A stretch of 64,000 nt of DNA from Erpetoichthys calabaricus. Its lineage: Eukaryota; Chordata; Cladistia; Polypteriformes; Polypteridae. Below, piece by piece: positions 35,036 to 46,029 of the stretch. Position numbers and translations under genes: made by a program. The stretch is taken from assembly GCF_900747795.2 (NCBI RefSeq), contig NC_041397.2, positions 197,403,780 through 197,467,779 on the forward strand, given 5' to 3'. The notes beneath the pieces are model-generated. The model made no database searches and was not told where the DNA came from. It saw only the letters and a program-made list of their open reading frames with translations. Each line of letters starts with the position of its first letter. Position 1 is the stretch's first letter.

Positions 35036-35320
35036 TCAATCCATTCGTTATTACTGGGGATTCACTCTGTCGGGTTTCAATCCCAAAACCCAGTCTATAC
35101 CCTTGTGGAGTTTGTACATTCTTCCCAGTTTCATGTTTATTGCCATGTTTATATACAACAATGCAAATCTTATTTGTATGAGACACCTTTGGACACTCCA
35201 GTCTTCCTCACACACACCCAAAGGTGAGTAGGTGAGGTTCTTCCGTTGGAGAGTGTATTTGTGGAATGAGCCTTGTGATTGACTGGTGTCCACTTTGCGG
35301 CTCTGATTTGGGTTAAACAT
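35036..35320 (+). repeat. SINE copy, strongly diverged
   Basis: The order of motifs follows the common SINE: GGGTTTCAATCCC (B box-like), TGGAGTTTGTACATTCTTCCC, a cytosine-rich ACACACACCCAAAGGTGAG centre, and GATTGACTGGTGTCC. The copy is old, as few blocks exceed 15 matching bases. Confidence 0.45.
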
Positions 35321-37285
35321 TTTTCAGGATGTTATTTTATGTTAATTCAATCAATGTGTGAAACCTAACATTAAAATGTGTAAACAGTATGCAACAAGAT
35401 ATTTGAATCTTTGTGCCGAATGGAGGTCAGTTAATTTGTTTAATGAAGCAAATTTAAAGCCAACAAAATGGGCTTTAATGACAGAATCTGAAAACAACGG
35501 ACTGTAAGTTATCAAATTACTGCAAACACATATCTTCAGTACTCATAGTACTGTTACTTTTGAAACCGTTTCTTATGAACAAGCATTTTGATCAGTTTGG
35601 TATAGATTTTGCCCCAAAGACTGCGATCAATGTGATTCTTTATTGTGAGGTGGGAAGCTGGACCCCTGTGTACATGTGTGTATGTGTGTGTGTGTGTTCT
35701 CCATTTCGTCTGTACACCATCTCCTAGGTTAGTGGCCCAGGATAAGTGCTTGGTCATATACTTTTCAATACACATCTTACTGCCATCTGCTTGTTGTCAC
35801 TGGTTCCTTTTGCTTTCAACCCTCTGAAATGCAGCACAACCAGCATATTTTTCATGATGAAAATACAGAATAGTGTGCCATCCATCTTTGTGAATTACCT
35901 TGGGAGGTTTATATTCTCTTTAAGCATTTTTTTACTGATTTATTTTGAAATTATACATGCCTGATTACTGTAATGAACAAATAAAAACTAACTTAATTTC
36001 ATTTGCGGTTAAGTAGCTGCAAAAAACTAAACTAAAAACCTTGACAACTGCTGTTAAGGTCACTCTTTTCTGAAAACGGCAATAAGGTTTGCTATCACTC
36101 TATCATAAACAATTCTGTTGCGTCTAAACCCATATGCAGTTTCTGCTTAATGGCACATTTAAGACATTTGTCTTTGGCTCCCACACAGGACTCCTCTTTC
36201 ATCGCTCTTTCCATCCCCATTCTATTACCTTTTCATTCTTACGCCAATCCCGTCCTTCAGCAGTCCCTTGCCACTCATAACACATCCTAATGCATTTCTC
36301 TTTCTCCCCTTAATCTTTTTAATTAGATTTCTCCTTTCAACAACATTTTTGAGGGCATTTGCATTTGCCTTTCTCTTTTCAGTCTTGCTTCGGCTGTCCA
36401 TTTTACCCTCATAGCGGCCTGTTAACCCATTTCAAAATGTCTATTTGTTTTAAGAGTGCAGAACCAAAATATGCAAACAGTCTTTTCAGATTATAATTTT
36501 TCATTAACTGCAAGAATTTATTTTATTACTTTTCTTGATTTGGGGCTAATTGTAAGTTAATTGTGCATTCATACAAGGGGTACACCTTCCCTATTATAAT
36601 CTGATTCTTTTTCCAAAATGCCTTTAAAAAATTAGTTCCCATTCCTCAATAGATTAGACATAATTTAGAAAAAAAGAAAACCTTACACAATAACTGATCA
36701 TTAGAGTTGATCGGTGAAATTCACCAAAGCATTTCTAGCAGTGATTTTGCTGGGATTGCCAGTGACCTTATTCACCAAAGTCTACCCTGAAAATTTGCTG
36801 TGTAGCCATCTTAGATAATTTTTTTTCTCTGAACCCTATGATGCTTTGCGAGGCCAGAATGACATCACAAAACTGTAGCTAGTTTAGTCAGAAACATGCA
36901 CATCAGTAGCCAGCTGGATGTAATTTTGTCTGATAGGTGGAATACTGTAAATGTACTCTGTTTTGCACATGTGTGAATAATTTATGGCGTATACACACAT
37001 GCATGATGTTACTATCCATTTGGCACTCAAGATGGATTTACACCCTGCATGCACTAAAAAAAAATTGCAGTATTTTGATTTGAGGGGTATATATAATGAG
37101 AATATTATGAAAATACTTTGTTGTTCTGCATAGATTTATTGTGTGATGAGTCTTCACTGCTGGATTAAGCATGTTATGCTTCTTCCTATGTACAGTAGTG
37201 CAGGTCAAGTATTTATATTTATGTTGACCTCTTACATCACAGGACTTAGAATATTGTGGACTCAGAGTTTAATAATATTATCTCA
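35321..37285. other. AT-rich interval
   Basis: No gene recognised. It includes a short TG run (35674-35697), a pyrimidine-rich stretch (36180-36380) and a 45 bp piece matching the Tc1 element of this window (36880-36925). Otherwise nothing identified. Confidence 0.4.
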
Positions 37286-37288
37286 GAG

Positions 37289-37420
37289 AGACACGATGGT
37301 GTATTAGTTAGCATTGGTGCCTATCAGCTCAGATCACATTTTAGGTCTCAAAACTTTGTCCGGCATAGTTGGCAGATGCTTCCCTAGCTCTCAGGGACAC
37401 TTAAAAGACCATTGCACAAT
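37289..37420 (+). repeat. Possible SINE head, diverged
   Basis: GACACGATGGTGTATTAGTTAGCATTGGTGCC resembles, in two shorter pieces, the GGCACGGTGGCGCAGTGGTTAGC head of tRNA-derived SINEs. The B box is hardly visible. Confidence 0.3.
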
Positions 37421-37689
37421 TCTAGTCCACTCTAGTCAACTAGTTCAGTTTCAACATCCCCATTGACTTAAATGCATTTCACTGAGCTCGCTGAAACTCC
37501 TGAACATTTCTATGTTTTCATCAAAGTCGAGGTAAAGCGAATTAAGAGGGATGCATTCCTCACTACTGATCATGTGCCAGTTCCTGTCAATTCATTATTA
37601 AACACTAACTGTGTAAGCCCATGCTGTAAAAAGCCTGGGGTCCTAGAAACTATCGAAATTGTCAGAAAAAAAACTGAAATGTAGAGATG

Positions 37690-38030
37690 TCAGACAATTG
37701 GAAGGAACTACTCTGGGCGTCTCTCTCCTAGGAGGATTTGTTTTGCCGAAGTGCTTGTCTCGCTTGTGCGTTAGCGGTGGGAGGCAAAGTAAAAGGGATA
37801 CCGTTTTGCCAATGTTAGTGGCTATGTGACTATGTCTTTCTTCTGAGGTTTCATTTTGCTGACGTGCTGGCCCCACTTGTGTTATTAGCGGCTAAGCGAG
37901 TTTTCTGTTTCCTCAGAGGTCGAGCCTTCACCCCGACTCCACCTCTCACTTCCAGGCCGGACAGACACACACACTTCCAAGTGTAGGCGTTTATATATAA
38001 GATACTGTGTTTTTGGACTGTGAATACTGT
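37690..38030. repeat. Repeat block with 113-bp tandem dimer
   Basis: Two diverged units start near 37732 and 37845. They share GAGG-TTTG/CATTTTGC, then AAGTGCTTGTCTCGCTTGTG or ACGTGCTGGCCCCACTTGTG, then TTAGCGG. The block ends CACTTCCAGGCCGGACAGAC followed by TTTATATATAAGAT, a pattern typical of a fish interspersed repeat. Class unknown. Confidence 0.4.
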
Positions 38031-38575
38031 CAGTATCTGTCAAAATGCAGGAACCACCTCTGTATGGGGTGCCAGTCCATTGTTGGAAACACTCATAGAG
38101 CCAGTTCAGAGGTTATGTTGAAACAAGCAAGTAGGAAATGGAAGGAAAATATGAGCAACCATAATGGGCCATGAAAAGTGCAGACCGAAAAACATAAACT
38201 TTTCAGTTCAGTTCCACCGCCAGCTCAGTGGAAATACAATGTTCAATATAGAAGGGAGCTATACAAGCCAAAGTGTGTCCATTTGTGTTGCTGCCTTTAT
38301 AAAACTTACTATAACTATAAAAAGGTTTACTTTAGTGATGAACTGGCTGTTGTTTACTCTTACATTACTCATACAATTTTAAATGGAAACAGCTTAATTT
38401 CCAGTAAACTAAATCTTTAAATTGGAATCTATCCATTAATTAAGCTCTCGTACAAATCTACCTGTAAATAGGTAGTAACTCCAGGTGCATTAAGAGAGAT
38501 CGAGAGGGCGCAGCTAAAAAGTAGTCAATGTACAGTATATTGATACCAACTGACAGCATAATACTCTAAAATATC

Positions 38576-38760
38576 CAGTTCATCGTTATGGGGAGGCAAA
38601 GCATATTCTGGTATCACTGGGGGCCAGAAGGGTAGCACCCCTGGATAGGGCACCAACACATTGCAAGGCACACTTATTGGAGTTGACAACTAAACTAATG
38701 CATACCTCTGTAGGATTATGGGGAGAAAACTGCGAAGGTAGAACAGCAAATGTCACTCAG
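38576..38760 (-). repeat. SINE copy, minus strand, diverged
   Basis: The plus strand reads CTGGATAGGGCACCAACACATTGCAAGG and ATTATGGGGAGAAAACTGCGAAGG in pieces; these are the complement of the SINE body (GTTTTCTCC, TGCAATGTGTTGG, GCCCTATCCAG). Both ends are lost. Confidence 0.5.
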
Positions 38761-40190
38761 GAAATACAATGCAAATTATATTTCTGCTGTTTATATTTTT
38801 ATTTGATATCTTCAAGGCTGACTGTATTTAATGAGTGCTTAAAAGTATGTTTCTTCTAAAATTCTTTTGCAGAATCAAGAAAGTAAAACCTTTTAAAATA
38901 CCAAGATGTACTCATACACTATTTGCTGCCAATAAAAACATTCTCATCTTATTCTGTGTTTTTTTAAGGAATAATTCTTATATTTAATAAGAGTGTTTTT
39001 TTTAATCTTTATTTTCCTCTTTTTCTTATATTTTATGTTAAACTATTTTCACTTATAGGGTCAGGTCTGACGTTTAGATTAGGCCTACATTTCTGGATGG
39101 CTCCCTTAGAATGATTACATTGCCTGTGATTGGTACGATTTAGTACAACAGTGGGATGCCTGATCACGTTTCCTGCTCAATCCTTGTTTAACAAATACAA
39201 TGGTCTATTTGCATTTATACTTTTCTTATTTTCAGATTTATAGTCATGGTGTATTTGCATTTATACTTTTCTTATTTTCAGATTTACAGTCATAGCCTGC
39301 TCTCCATTCAGTAAAGAGGAGCACTGTGTTTTGTTAACTCTTCATCTTGTGCAGAAACGATCACATCTCTAGAAACTGTTAAGACAAGAAGTGACCTCTA
39401 TGCAGGCATATGAAGGTAACTACAGAAAGGAATTGTTTTCTACTTTTCTTGGAATAGGAAAACATACAATTCAAGGTCATTTTAAATTCATCTGGGAAGT
39501 GCAGAAACTAGCAAATGAGATGGGTAATTAAGCATGGAGTTCAATAATAGTCAGTAATCAGTCTCAGGTTAAGAGAATAGTTGCAGTAAAAATCTGCAGC
39601 CTTTGCTACACCCTTTGACAGAGTTGTACTTCAGTGCAGTAGGCTAAAGGACCATTTGTTTAACATACATTATATATATAGGTAGATATATTTATATAGA
39701 TATATACAGTGTATGTACTGTATAGTGGCACAGTGGTGGAGTGGCTAGCATCTCTGTTTTAGGAGACTCAGGCTTGATTCTCAACTTGTAAACTGTAAAG
39801 AATGTGTGGCGTTTACACGTTATCTTCTTACTCCCATATCTATGCTGGAAAGATGTTCATTTTTTTTAAGATTTAAAAAGATTAAGAACAACTATTTCAT
39901 ACGAGTATCCTGGTCAGCTGAGCACACTGCAGTCGTAAAGGGCAATGAGTGGGAGTTGAAAGAAAAGAGTTTTCTTGTGAGCCAGCAATGACAGCATAAA
40001 CAAATGTATTACATTAAATTAGTTTCGCCCTCCATTTATGTGTTTTACTTTCTTGTGACTGGGTTAAAACATGTTGTTGGCATCCTTTTATAGAGGTTGG
40101 CAAAGATTTTTTGGGAGAATTGTCAGTTTTTGAAATGCCTGTACAAACTACAAAAGAAAAGTCTGTTCCCTGATCCCTTGGTTCAGTTTA
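38761..40190. other. AT-rich interval with small repeats
   Basis: No gene found. It contains a 46-bp tandem duplication (39206-39297) and a possible SINE head at 39722-39790 (AGTGGCACAGTGGTGGAGTGG, then GGCTTGATTCTC as B box-like). The remainder is unique-looking. Confidence 0.4.
39206..39297. repeat. 46-bp tandem duplication
   Basis: Two adjacent copies start TATTTGCATTTATAC at 39206 and 39252 and continue TTTTCTTATTTTCAGATTTA, differing at one or two bases. Recent local duplication. Confidence 0.85.
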
Positions 40191-40195
40191 TATAT

Positions 40196-41690
40196 GTACA
40201 CAATACTCAAATAAATTAAGGGAACACTTAAATCATACATCAGATCTTGATGAACGAAATATTCAAGTGGAAAATCTTTACTGACTAATACTGTGTAGTT
40301 CGTTGAGAACAAAATAATATAACAACGGTCAATGGATACAAAAAACATCAACCCATTGAGGGCTGGATTCAACATCACACTGAAAATCAAAGTCAAAAAT
40401 TGAAATCACAGGCTGATCCAACTTGCATGAATTTCATCACGGCAACTCAGTACTGTGTATGGCCCCCACATGCCTGTATGTACTCCTGACAATATCTGGG
40501 CATGCTCCTGATGAGATGGTGGTATGTAACGTCCCAGAGGTTCTCAGTTGGATTCAGGTCAGGGCAAACATGCGGGCCAGTCAATGGGATCAGTGCCTTC
40601 ATCATCCAGTAACTCCCTACACACTCTGGCCACATGAGGCCAAGCATTGTCCTGCACCGGGAACAACCCAAGGCACCAGCAGCAGATTTGAGAATGGCTC
40701 TGAGGATTTTTTCCCAGTACTTAATAGCATTCTGGGTACTGCTGCCAAGCACATGGAGGTCTGTGCCCCTCTCCAAGGATATGCCTTCCCAGACCATCAC
40801 TAACCCACCGCCAGACTGATCATGCTGGATGATGCTGCAGGTTGCATAATGTTCACCACAGCGTCTACAGACTCTTTCATGTCTATCACATGTGCTCATT
40901 GTGAACCTGCTCTCATCTGTGAAGAGAAAGGGGCACCAATGGCAGAGTTGCCTTTTGTGGTATTCCCTGTGAATGCCAATCAAGGTGTACCATGATGGGC
41001 TGTGAGCACAGGTCACACTGGAGGACATTGGGCCCTCATGTAACCCTCATGGAGTCTGTTTCTAACAGTTTGGTCAAAAACATGCACATCAGTAGCCAGT
41101 TGGAGGTCATTCTGTAGGGCTCTGGCAGTGCTCCTATTGTTCCTCCTTGCACAAAGAGCAGACACCAGTCCTGTTGCAGGGTTGATGATCTTCTACAGTC
41201 CAGTCCAGCTCTCCTTGTGTAATGGCCCAAATCCTGATATCTCCTCCATGCTCTTCAGACTGTGATGAGAGAAACCTCATTACAGTCTGATTGCAAACCT
41301 TCTTGCAATGGCACATATGGACGTGCCATCCTGGAGGAGATGGACTACCTACGCAACCTGGAATCAGCTTCAGGTACCTCCTCATGCAACTTGTAGTGAC
41401 AAGGACACTAGCATAACACAAAACTAGAGAAGAATCAGTCAGGAAGGATAAGGAGAGAGAAGTTGTCTGTGGCCACCACCTTAAAAACCATTCCCCTTTT
41501 AGGAGTTGTCTTGCTGTTGGTTCTCCAGTGCACCTGTTGTCACTTTCATTTACACCAAAGCAGGTAAAGTTGATTCACAATCACTTGTGCTTCCTAACTG
41601 GATAGATTGGTATCCCCTGAAGCTTAACTGACTTGGTGTTAGACTGTGATGATTAAGTATTCCCTTAATTTTTTTGCTGTTGACTACCAG
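40196..41690 (-). mobile_element. Tc1-type transposon with broken transposase
   Basis: The terminal pieces AATTAAGGGAACACTTAA (left) and the inverse of TTAAGTATTCCCTTAATT (right) form an imperfect inverted repeat about 1.5 kb apart. The minus strand carries a nearly full-length Tc1 transposase. The length fits a complete Tc1 element. Confidence 0.8.
40447..41421 (-). pseudogene. Tc1-type transposase, frameshifted
   Basis: The DD34E transposase of Tc1 elements cuts and pastes its own ends at TA sites. The last frame (41028-40447) shows LFTDESRFTMSTCDRHERV with the first Asp, then GGGLVMVWEGISLE and TDLHVL. The second Asp region (QDNAWPH) is in a different frame, and the Glu is in DLNPTENLWD. 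After NLWDVTY about 30-35 codons are missing before LIRSMPRYCQ and GGHTQY, the usual C-terminal end. The N-terminal frames (41421-41134, 41230-41036) overlap, showing further frame changes. Inactive. Confidence 0.85.
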
Positions 41691-41899
41691 CACTCATAGA
41701 TTTGCACCGGCTCCAATCTTAGTTATCCATTCCACTCAGTCAGCTAACCATTACAATTCAAAAGAATATGCTTTCCTGTAAAATTGTGTTTTGCAATGAC
41801 CATGGACGGAAACAAAATCACTAGGAAAGGAAGAAATAATCAGGAATTGATCTAATGTGGGAATGTTTCATTCATGAAAAATTGTGTATAGCATGTTCA

Positions 41900-42200
41900 A
41901 GAGTCAGATGGTCCAGTGGTAGCGCTGCTGCCTTGCAGTAAGAAGACCTGGGTTGTGTTATGGGTCCTCCGTGTATGGAGTTTATATGTTGTCCTGTGTC
42001 TGTATGAGTTTCCTTCGGGTGTTCCTGTTTCCTCCCACCGTTCAAAGATATGCAGGTTAGGTGTATTGGTGGGGCTAAATTTTCTGTAACATGTGTCTGG
42101 TGTGTTTGTGGGTGGTTGTTCCCTCTGTGATAGACTGACACCTTGTCCAGGGTTTGTTCCTGCCTTGTGACCTATGCTAGCTGGGATAGGCTCCAGCCCC
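41900..42200 (+). repeat. tRNA-derived SINE, near full length
   Basis: Head with A box (GGTCCAGTGGTAGCG) and degraded B box (GGGTTGTGTTATGGG), then the family body: TATGGAGTTTATATGTTGTC, GGGTGTTCCTGTTTCCTCCC, AAAGATATGCAGGTTAGGTG, and AGCTGGGATAGGCTCCAGCC. It is the most complete of the SINE copies here and serves as reference for the others. Pol III transcribed when young; this one is diverged. Confidence 0.75.
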
Positions 42201-42355
42201 CCAATATATATTGTTCTTTGAAGCTCTGTGAATGAGCACAAACAGTGTGGCCATGACCAAGGGTTGGGAAGTGTTCTATAATAGGCTTTTTAAGGTCTTT
42301 GATCTTAATGGTCTGCTAGCCATCTCCCAGTTTCATGCAGATGGCTAGGCACATC

Positions 42356-42962
42356 CTAGATTAGATTAGATTACATTACATAAACTTTATTAATCGCATA
42401 GGGAAATTCATTTCCTACAAAATATGCAGTAAATGAGATTTTTAGACAGGCAAGTGGACTGTTCTTTAATATTGAGTTTTCCAGAGGAACCAGATACAAG
42501 GCATTGTTGGTGATATATTTGCAAGTGACACAGCAGCTCCTGTTACACCTCAAAGTGCCTGGTGAGGAGTGTTGCTCTCCTCGGTTGAAAAAATTGTGAG
42601 GGAGTTAGTGTTAGCATGAAATGGGAGAACCAGTGAGATGCAGTTTTCATTATCGGGGTTCCTCTTAGAGTGAATGTTTCTTGTAGAGTGGATCCTGGCT
42701 TGATTGATACAGAGATGGTGACAAGCAGCAGTGAACACCTATCCAAGGACCTGTAGGTTGTTGTGATGAAAATACATACAGTCTGATTCATGTATCCTCT
42801 GATCATGTTTTCTCTGTATCAGACAGGTCATGTGGGCTTTACAATGTGGTACCTGTTTTAAGGACTGAATCCCTTGCGGGGCTGTTTGTAAAGGAAAATG
42901 GAAAACAGACACTGTTTTGCCAAGGTAGACTTCAGAATTGGAGAAAAGTGGTATTAAAAACA
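42356..42962 (-). mobile_element. LINE 3' fragment with (ATTAG)n tail, minus strand
   Basis: The minus strand reads GAAATGAATTTCCCTATGCG, ATTAATAAAG and then a CTAAT-repeat tail. This parallels the tail of the Rex1-type LINE (CCCCTTGGGATTAATAAAG plus tetranucleotides). The interior looks like a 3' untranslated region; overlapping frames of 60-87 codons lack RT motifs. Confidence 0.55.
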
Positions 42963-42985
42963 TTTATCCTTTCATTCATTCATTT

Positions 42986-43140
42986 TGCACTGCTTGGTTT
43001 ATGGATGTGGTGAGAGAGGACATGCAGGTGATGGGCGTAACAGAACAAGATGAAGAGGACAGAAAGTTATGGAAGAAGATGATCCGCTGTGGCAATCCCT
43101 AATGGGAGTAGCTAAAAGAAGAAGAAGGAGATTCAAAATA
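42986..43140 (+). mobile_element. RTE-type LINE, C-terminal end fragment
   Basis: The plus strand encodes a short C-terminal tail seen in fish RTE-like LINEs: EDMQVMGVTEQDEEDRKLW-like residues followed by KMIRCGNP and a stop, then an AAAGAAGAAGAAGG tail. Only the last 150 bp remain. Confidence 0.5.
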
Positions 43141-43149
43141 GGATTGCCG

Positions 43150-43400
43150 GGGCAACAGTCTTAGCAGTGAAGCTAATATGTCACTTTCTCAACCAACACT
43201 TGCCAACTCATACAGTAGGAAACCAAGGCATTCCCAGACCATCTGGGAGATATAATCCTCCCAGCAGGCCCTGGGTCTTCCTTGAGGTCTCCCCCCAGCT
43301 GTTTATGCTCCTAAAACTCTTCAGGAAGGCATTCATATCAGATGGCTAAACCACCTCAATTGACTCCTATAACTATGGAGGGTCAGTGTCCTAGTCATGG
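43150..43400 (-). mobile_element. RTE/Rex3-type LINE fragment, minus strand
   Basis: On the minus strand the pieces GAGGTGGTTTAGCCATCTGA, ATGCCTTCCTGAAGAG, GAAGACCCAGGGCCTGCTGG and ATTATATCTCCCAGATGG follow, in order, the C-terminal coding part of a common RTE-clade LINE of fish (WLGHLxRMP, GRPRxxW, DYVSQM). No complete frame remains. Confidence 0.5.
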
Positions 43401-44061
43401 TTTATTCATTACATTACTGGGACAGGACCCAGACACTGGCTGTTCACCGCTTCTCCATGCTATATTCATTATTTAAGTATTTGTATTACTTGAATGTCGT
43501 TTGATTGTAGCTGTTTTCTGAATATTATACAGAAGTTTAGCATCTAGTGGGTGTAATTTGCTGTTAACGCCTTACAGCATTTAATATTGTTGCTTTTGGG
43601 AGAAATCCTACCTGTGGCAGTTGTTGGGCCAACTTGCATTGTTTCATTGACGCTAGGTTATTATCGGTCTCCAACTGACTGATACTGACTGATACCACAT
43701 GAGTTTTCTGTGGATGGCATTTGGGATTTCTTGCAGAATACCCCTTAATGTTGTCATCTGAACTAAGGCTACTGGAGTCGATTGCAAACTGCCCGCATTT
43801 CATCCTCCAGTGTTCTACCTGCTATTACATTTCCTGGATGTCGGCTCTGTTGTTGGGGATCTTTTATGATTGTCTTGTTTCTGGAGTCCTTTGCAATTTG
43901 CACCATAACTATCCAACTGTTCACATAAGGACTACAGCTGACTATTTACAGCGGGACCACATCTCCTCCGACCTTCGGTATGCTTCTGTATCTGCCATCG
44001 CAACACCACGGAGACTAAAAACACTGCTCGGTGGTGGTCCAGGTGAGACGCAAAGCCTGGA

Positions 44062-44745
44062 GTGGGTTTCAGCTTTCTTCGTCCTCTGGTTAAAAGCAAC
44101 ACCTTGCTAAACATCAAAGTTGAACTTTTTAATGTTCAGTCCCTGACAAATAAAGCCTGTCTAATTTATAATCACATTGTAGACAGGGGGATTGACATGA
44201 TTTGTTTGACTGAGACCTGGCATAAATCCGAGGTATACTCAGTTTTAAACGAGTCCTGCCCTCTTGGGTACACTTACCTCGAAAAGGCCCGCAGCTCTGG
44301 ACGTGGCGGTGGTCTGGCTGTAATCCATCATATAGGTTTGCAATTATCACTTCTCCCCCTTCCTAAATTCTCAACTTTTGAATGCCTGGCAATTAATTGC
44401 AAGCATCCGCTTTCTATAACAATACTTCTTACTTACTGACCACCAAAACAACACCCTGATTTTGAGCTGCTCTCATCTTTCTGTACATCATCAAATGTAC
44501 TGGTTCTTGGAGATCTGAACATTCATGTGGACACACCCTCTAATTATTCTGCTGCCCAGCTCTTAGAGGTCCTGGACTGCCTAAATCTGTGGCAACTTGT
44601 CGAGGTCCCCACTCACAACAAGGGCCATACCCTCAATTTAGTCATTACTAACTCAGTCCTCATCTCTGACCTCCAAGTACTGTACTTGATCTGGGTGTTT
44701 CCAATCACAAAATTGTTTCAGTGGATTTACCGACATTTTCACTAT
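44062..44745 (+). pseudogene. L2-type LINE apurinic-like endonuclease domain, broken
   Basis: The APE-type endonuclease nicks target DNA for reverse transcription. The frame 44062-44439 shows VELFNVQSLTNK (the N-terminal Asn motif), ICLTETWH (with the metal-binding Glu) and GRGGGLAVIHH. A stop follows and the next piece (44460-44745) has NVLVLGDLNIHVDTP (Asp/Asn catalytic pair) and HNKGHTLNLVIT, where the last block usually has Asp instead of Asn in HTLDLV. The SDH-type end is cut by the MITE. Confidence 0.75.
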
Positions 44746-44746
44746 A

Positions 44747-45652
44747 CAGTAATCCCTCCTCCTTCGCGGGGGTTGCATTCCAGAGCCACCCGCGAAATAA
44801 GAAAATCCACGAAGTAGAAACCATATGTTTATATGGTTATTTTTATATTGTCATGCTTGGGTCACAGATTTGCGCAGAAACACAGGAGATTGTAGAGAGA
44901 CAGGAACTTTATTCAAACACTGCAAACAAACATTTGTCTCTTTTTCAAAAGTTTAAACTGTGCTCCATGACAAGACAGAGATAACAGTTCTGTCTCACAA
45001 TTAAAAGAATGCAAACATATCTTCCTCTTCAAAGGAGTGCGTGTCAGGAGCACAGGCTGTCAGAAACAGAGAGCAAAGCAAACAAATCAATAGGGCTGTT
45101 TGGCTTTTTAGTATGCGAAGCACCGCCGGTACAAAGCTGTTGAAGGCGGCAGCTCACACCCCCTCCGTCAGGAGCAGGGTGAGAGAGAGAGACAGAGAAA
45201 AACAAAACAATGAAAAATCAATACGTGCCCTTTTAGCTTTTAAGTATGTGAAGCACCGTGCAGCATGTCGCTTCACGAAGCAGCTGCACACAGAAGGTAG
45301 CAACGTGAAGATAATCGTTCAGCATTTTTAGACGAGCGTCCGTATCATCTAGGTGTGCGAACAGCCCCCCTGCTCACACCCCCAACGTCAGGATCAGTGA
45401 AAGTCAGCGCAAGAGACACAGAGAAAAGTAAGTTGGGTAGCTTCTCAGCCATCTGCCAATAGCGTCCCTTGTATGAAATCAACTGGGCAAACCAACTGAG
45501 GAAGCATGTACCAGAAATTAAAAGACCCATTGTCCTCAAAAATCCGCGAACCAGCAAAAAATCTGCGATATATATTTAAATATGCTTACATATAAAATCC
45601 GCGATAGAGTAAAGCCGCGAAAGGCGAAGCGCGATATAGCGAGGGATCACTG
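44747..45652. mobile_element. Tigger-type MITE inserted in the L2 LINE
   Basis: The element begins CAGTAATCCCTCCTCCTTCG and ends CGAGGGATCACTG, flanked by TA on both sides. Subterminal motifs (CGCGAA, ATCCGCGA, TATCGCG) repeat near both ends. No transposase is encoded; frames of 70-96 codons inside are chance. Its position in the LINE gives relative age: it came after the LINE. Confidence 0.8.
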
Positions 45653-46029
45653 TACTCTAAATCACAACACTGCCTCAGCTTCAAGAGCCTGAAAAAAATA
45701 AATTTGACTGATTTAAATGCTGACATTAAGAAATTCTCTATTGCTCCACACCTTTCTTCTGTCAATGAATTAGTCGATTATCCTAGAGACCCATGCCCCA
45801 GTTAAATCACGAGTGGTCTCTTTTGTAAAATCTACCTCATGGTTTACAAACGAGCTTCGACAGGCGAAAGCAGCTCAAGCAGCGTTTTGTTGCAACCAGT
45901 TTAACGGTCCATAAATTAGCCTATCGGGAACACCAAAAAAACTACTCCAGAGCACTGACCACTGCCAGATCTCAATACTATTCAAATTTAATCAACAACA
46001 GTCCTGGAAACTCCAAACAACTTTTTTCT

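Noticed and set aside
39355-39414. Possible 60-bp host exon with TTGTGCAG before and GTAACT after
   Set aside because: All three frames hit a stop within or at the end of the segment and there is no neighbouring exon.
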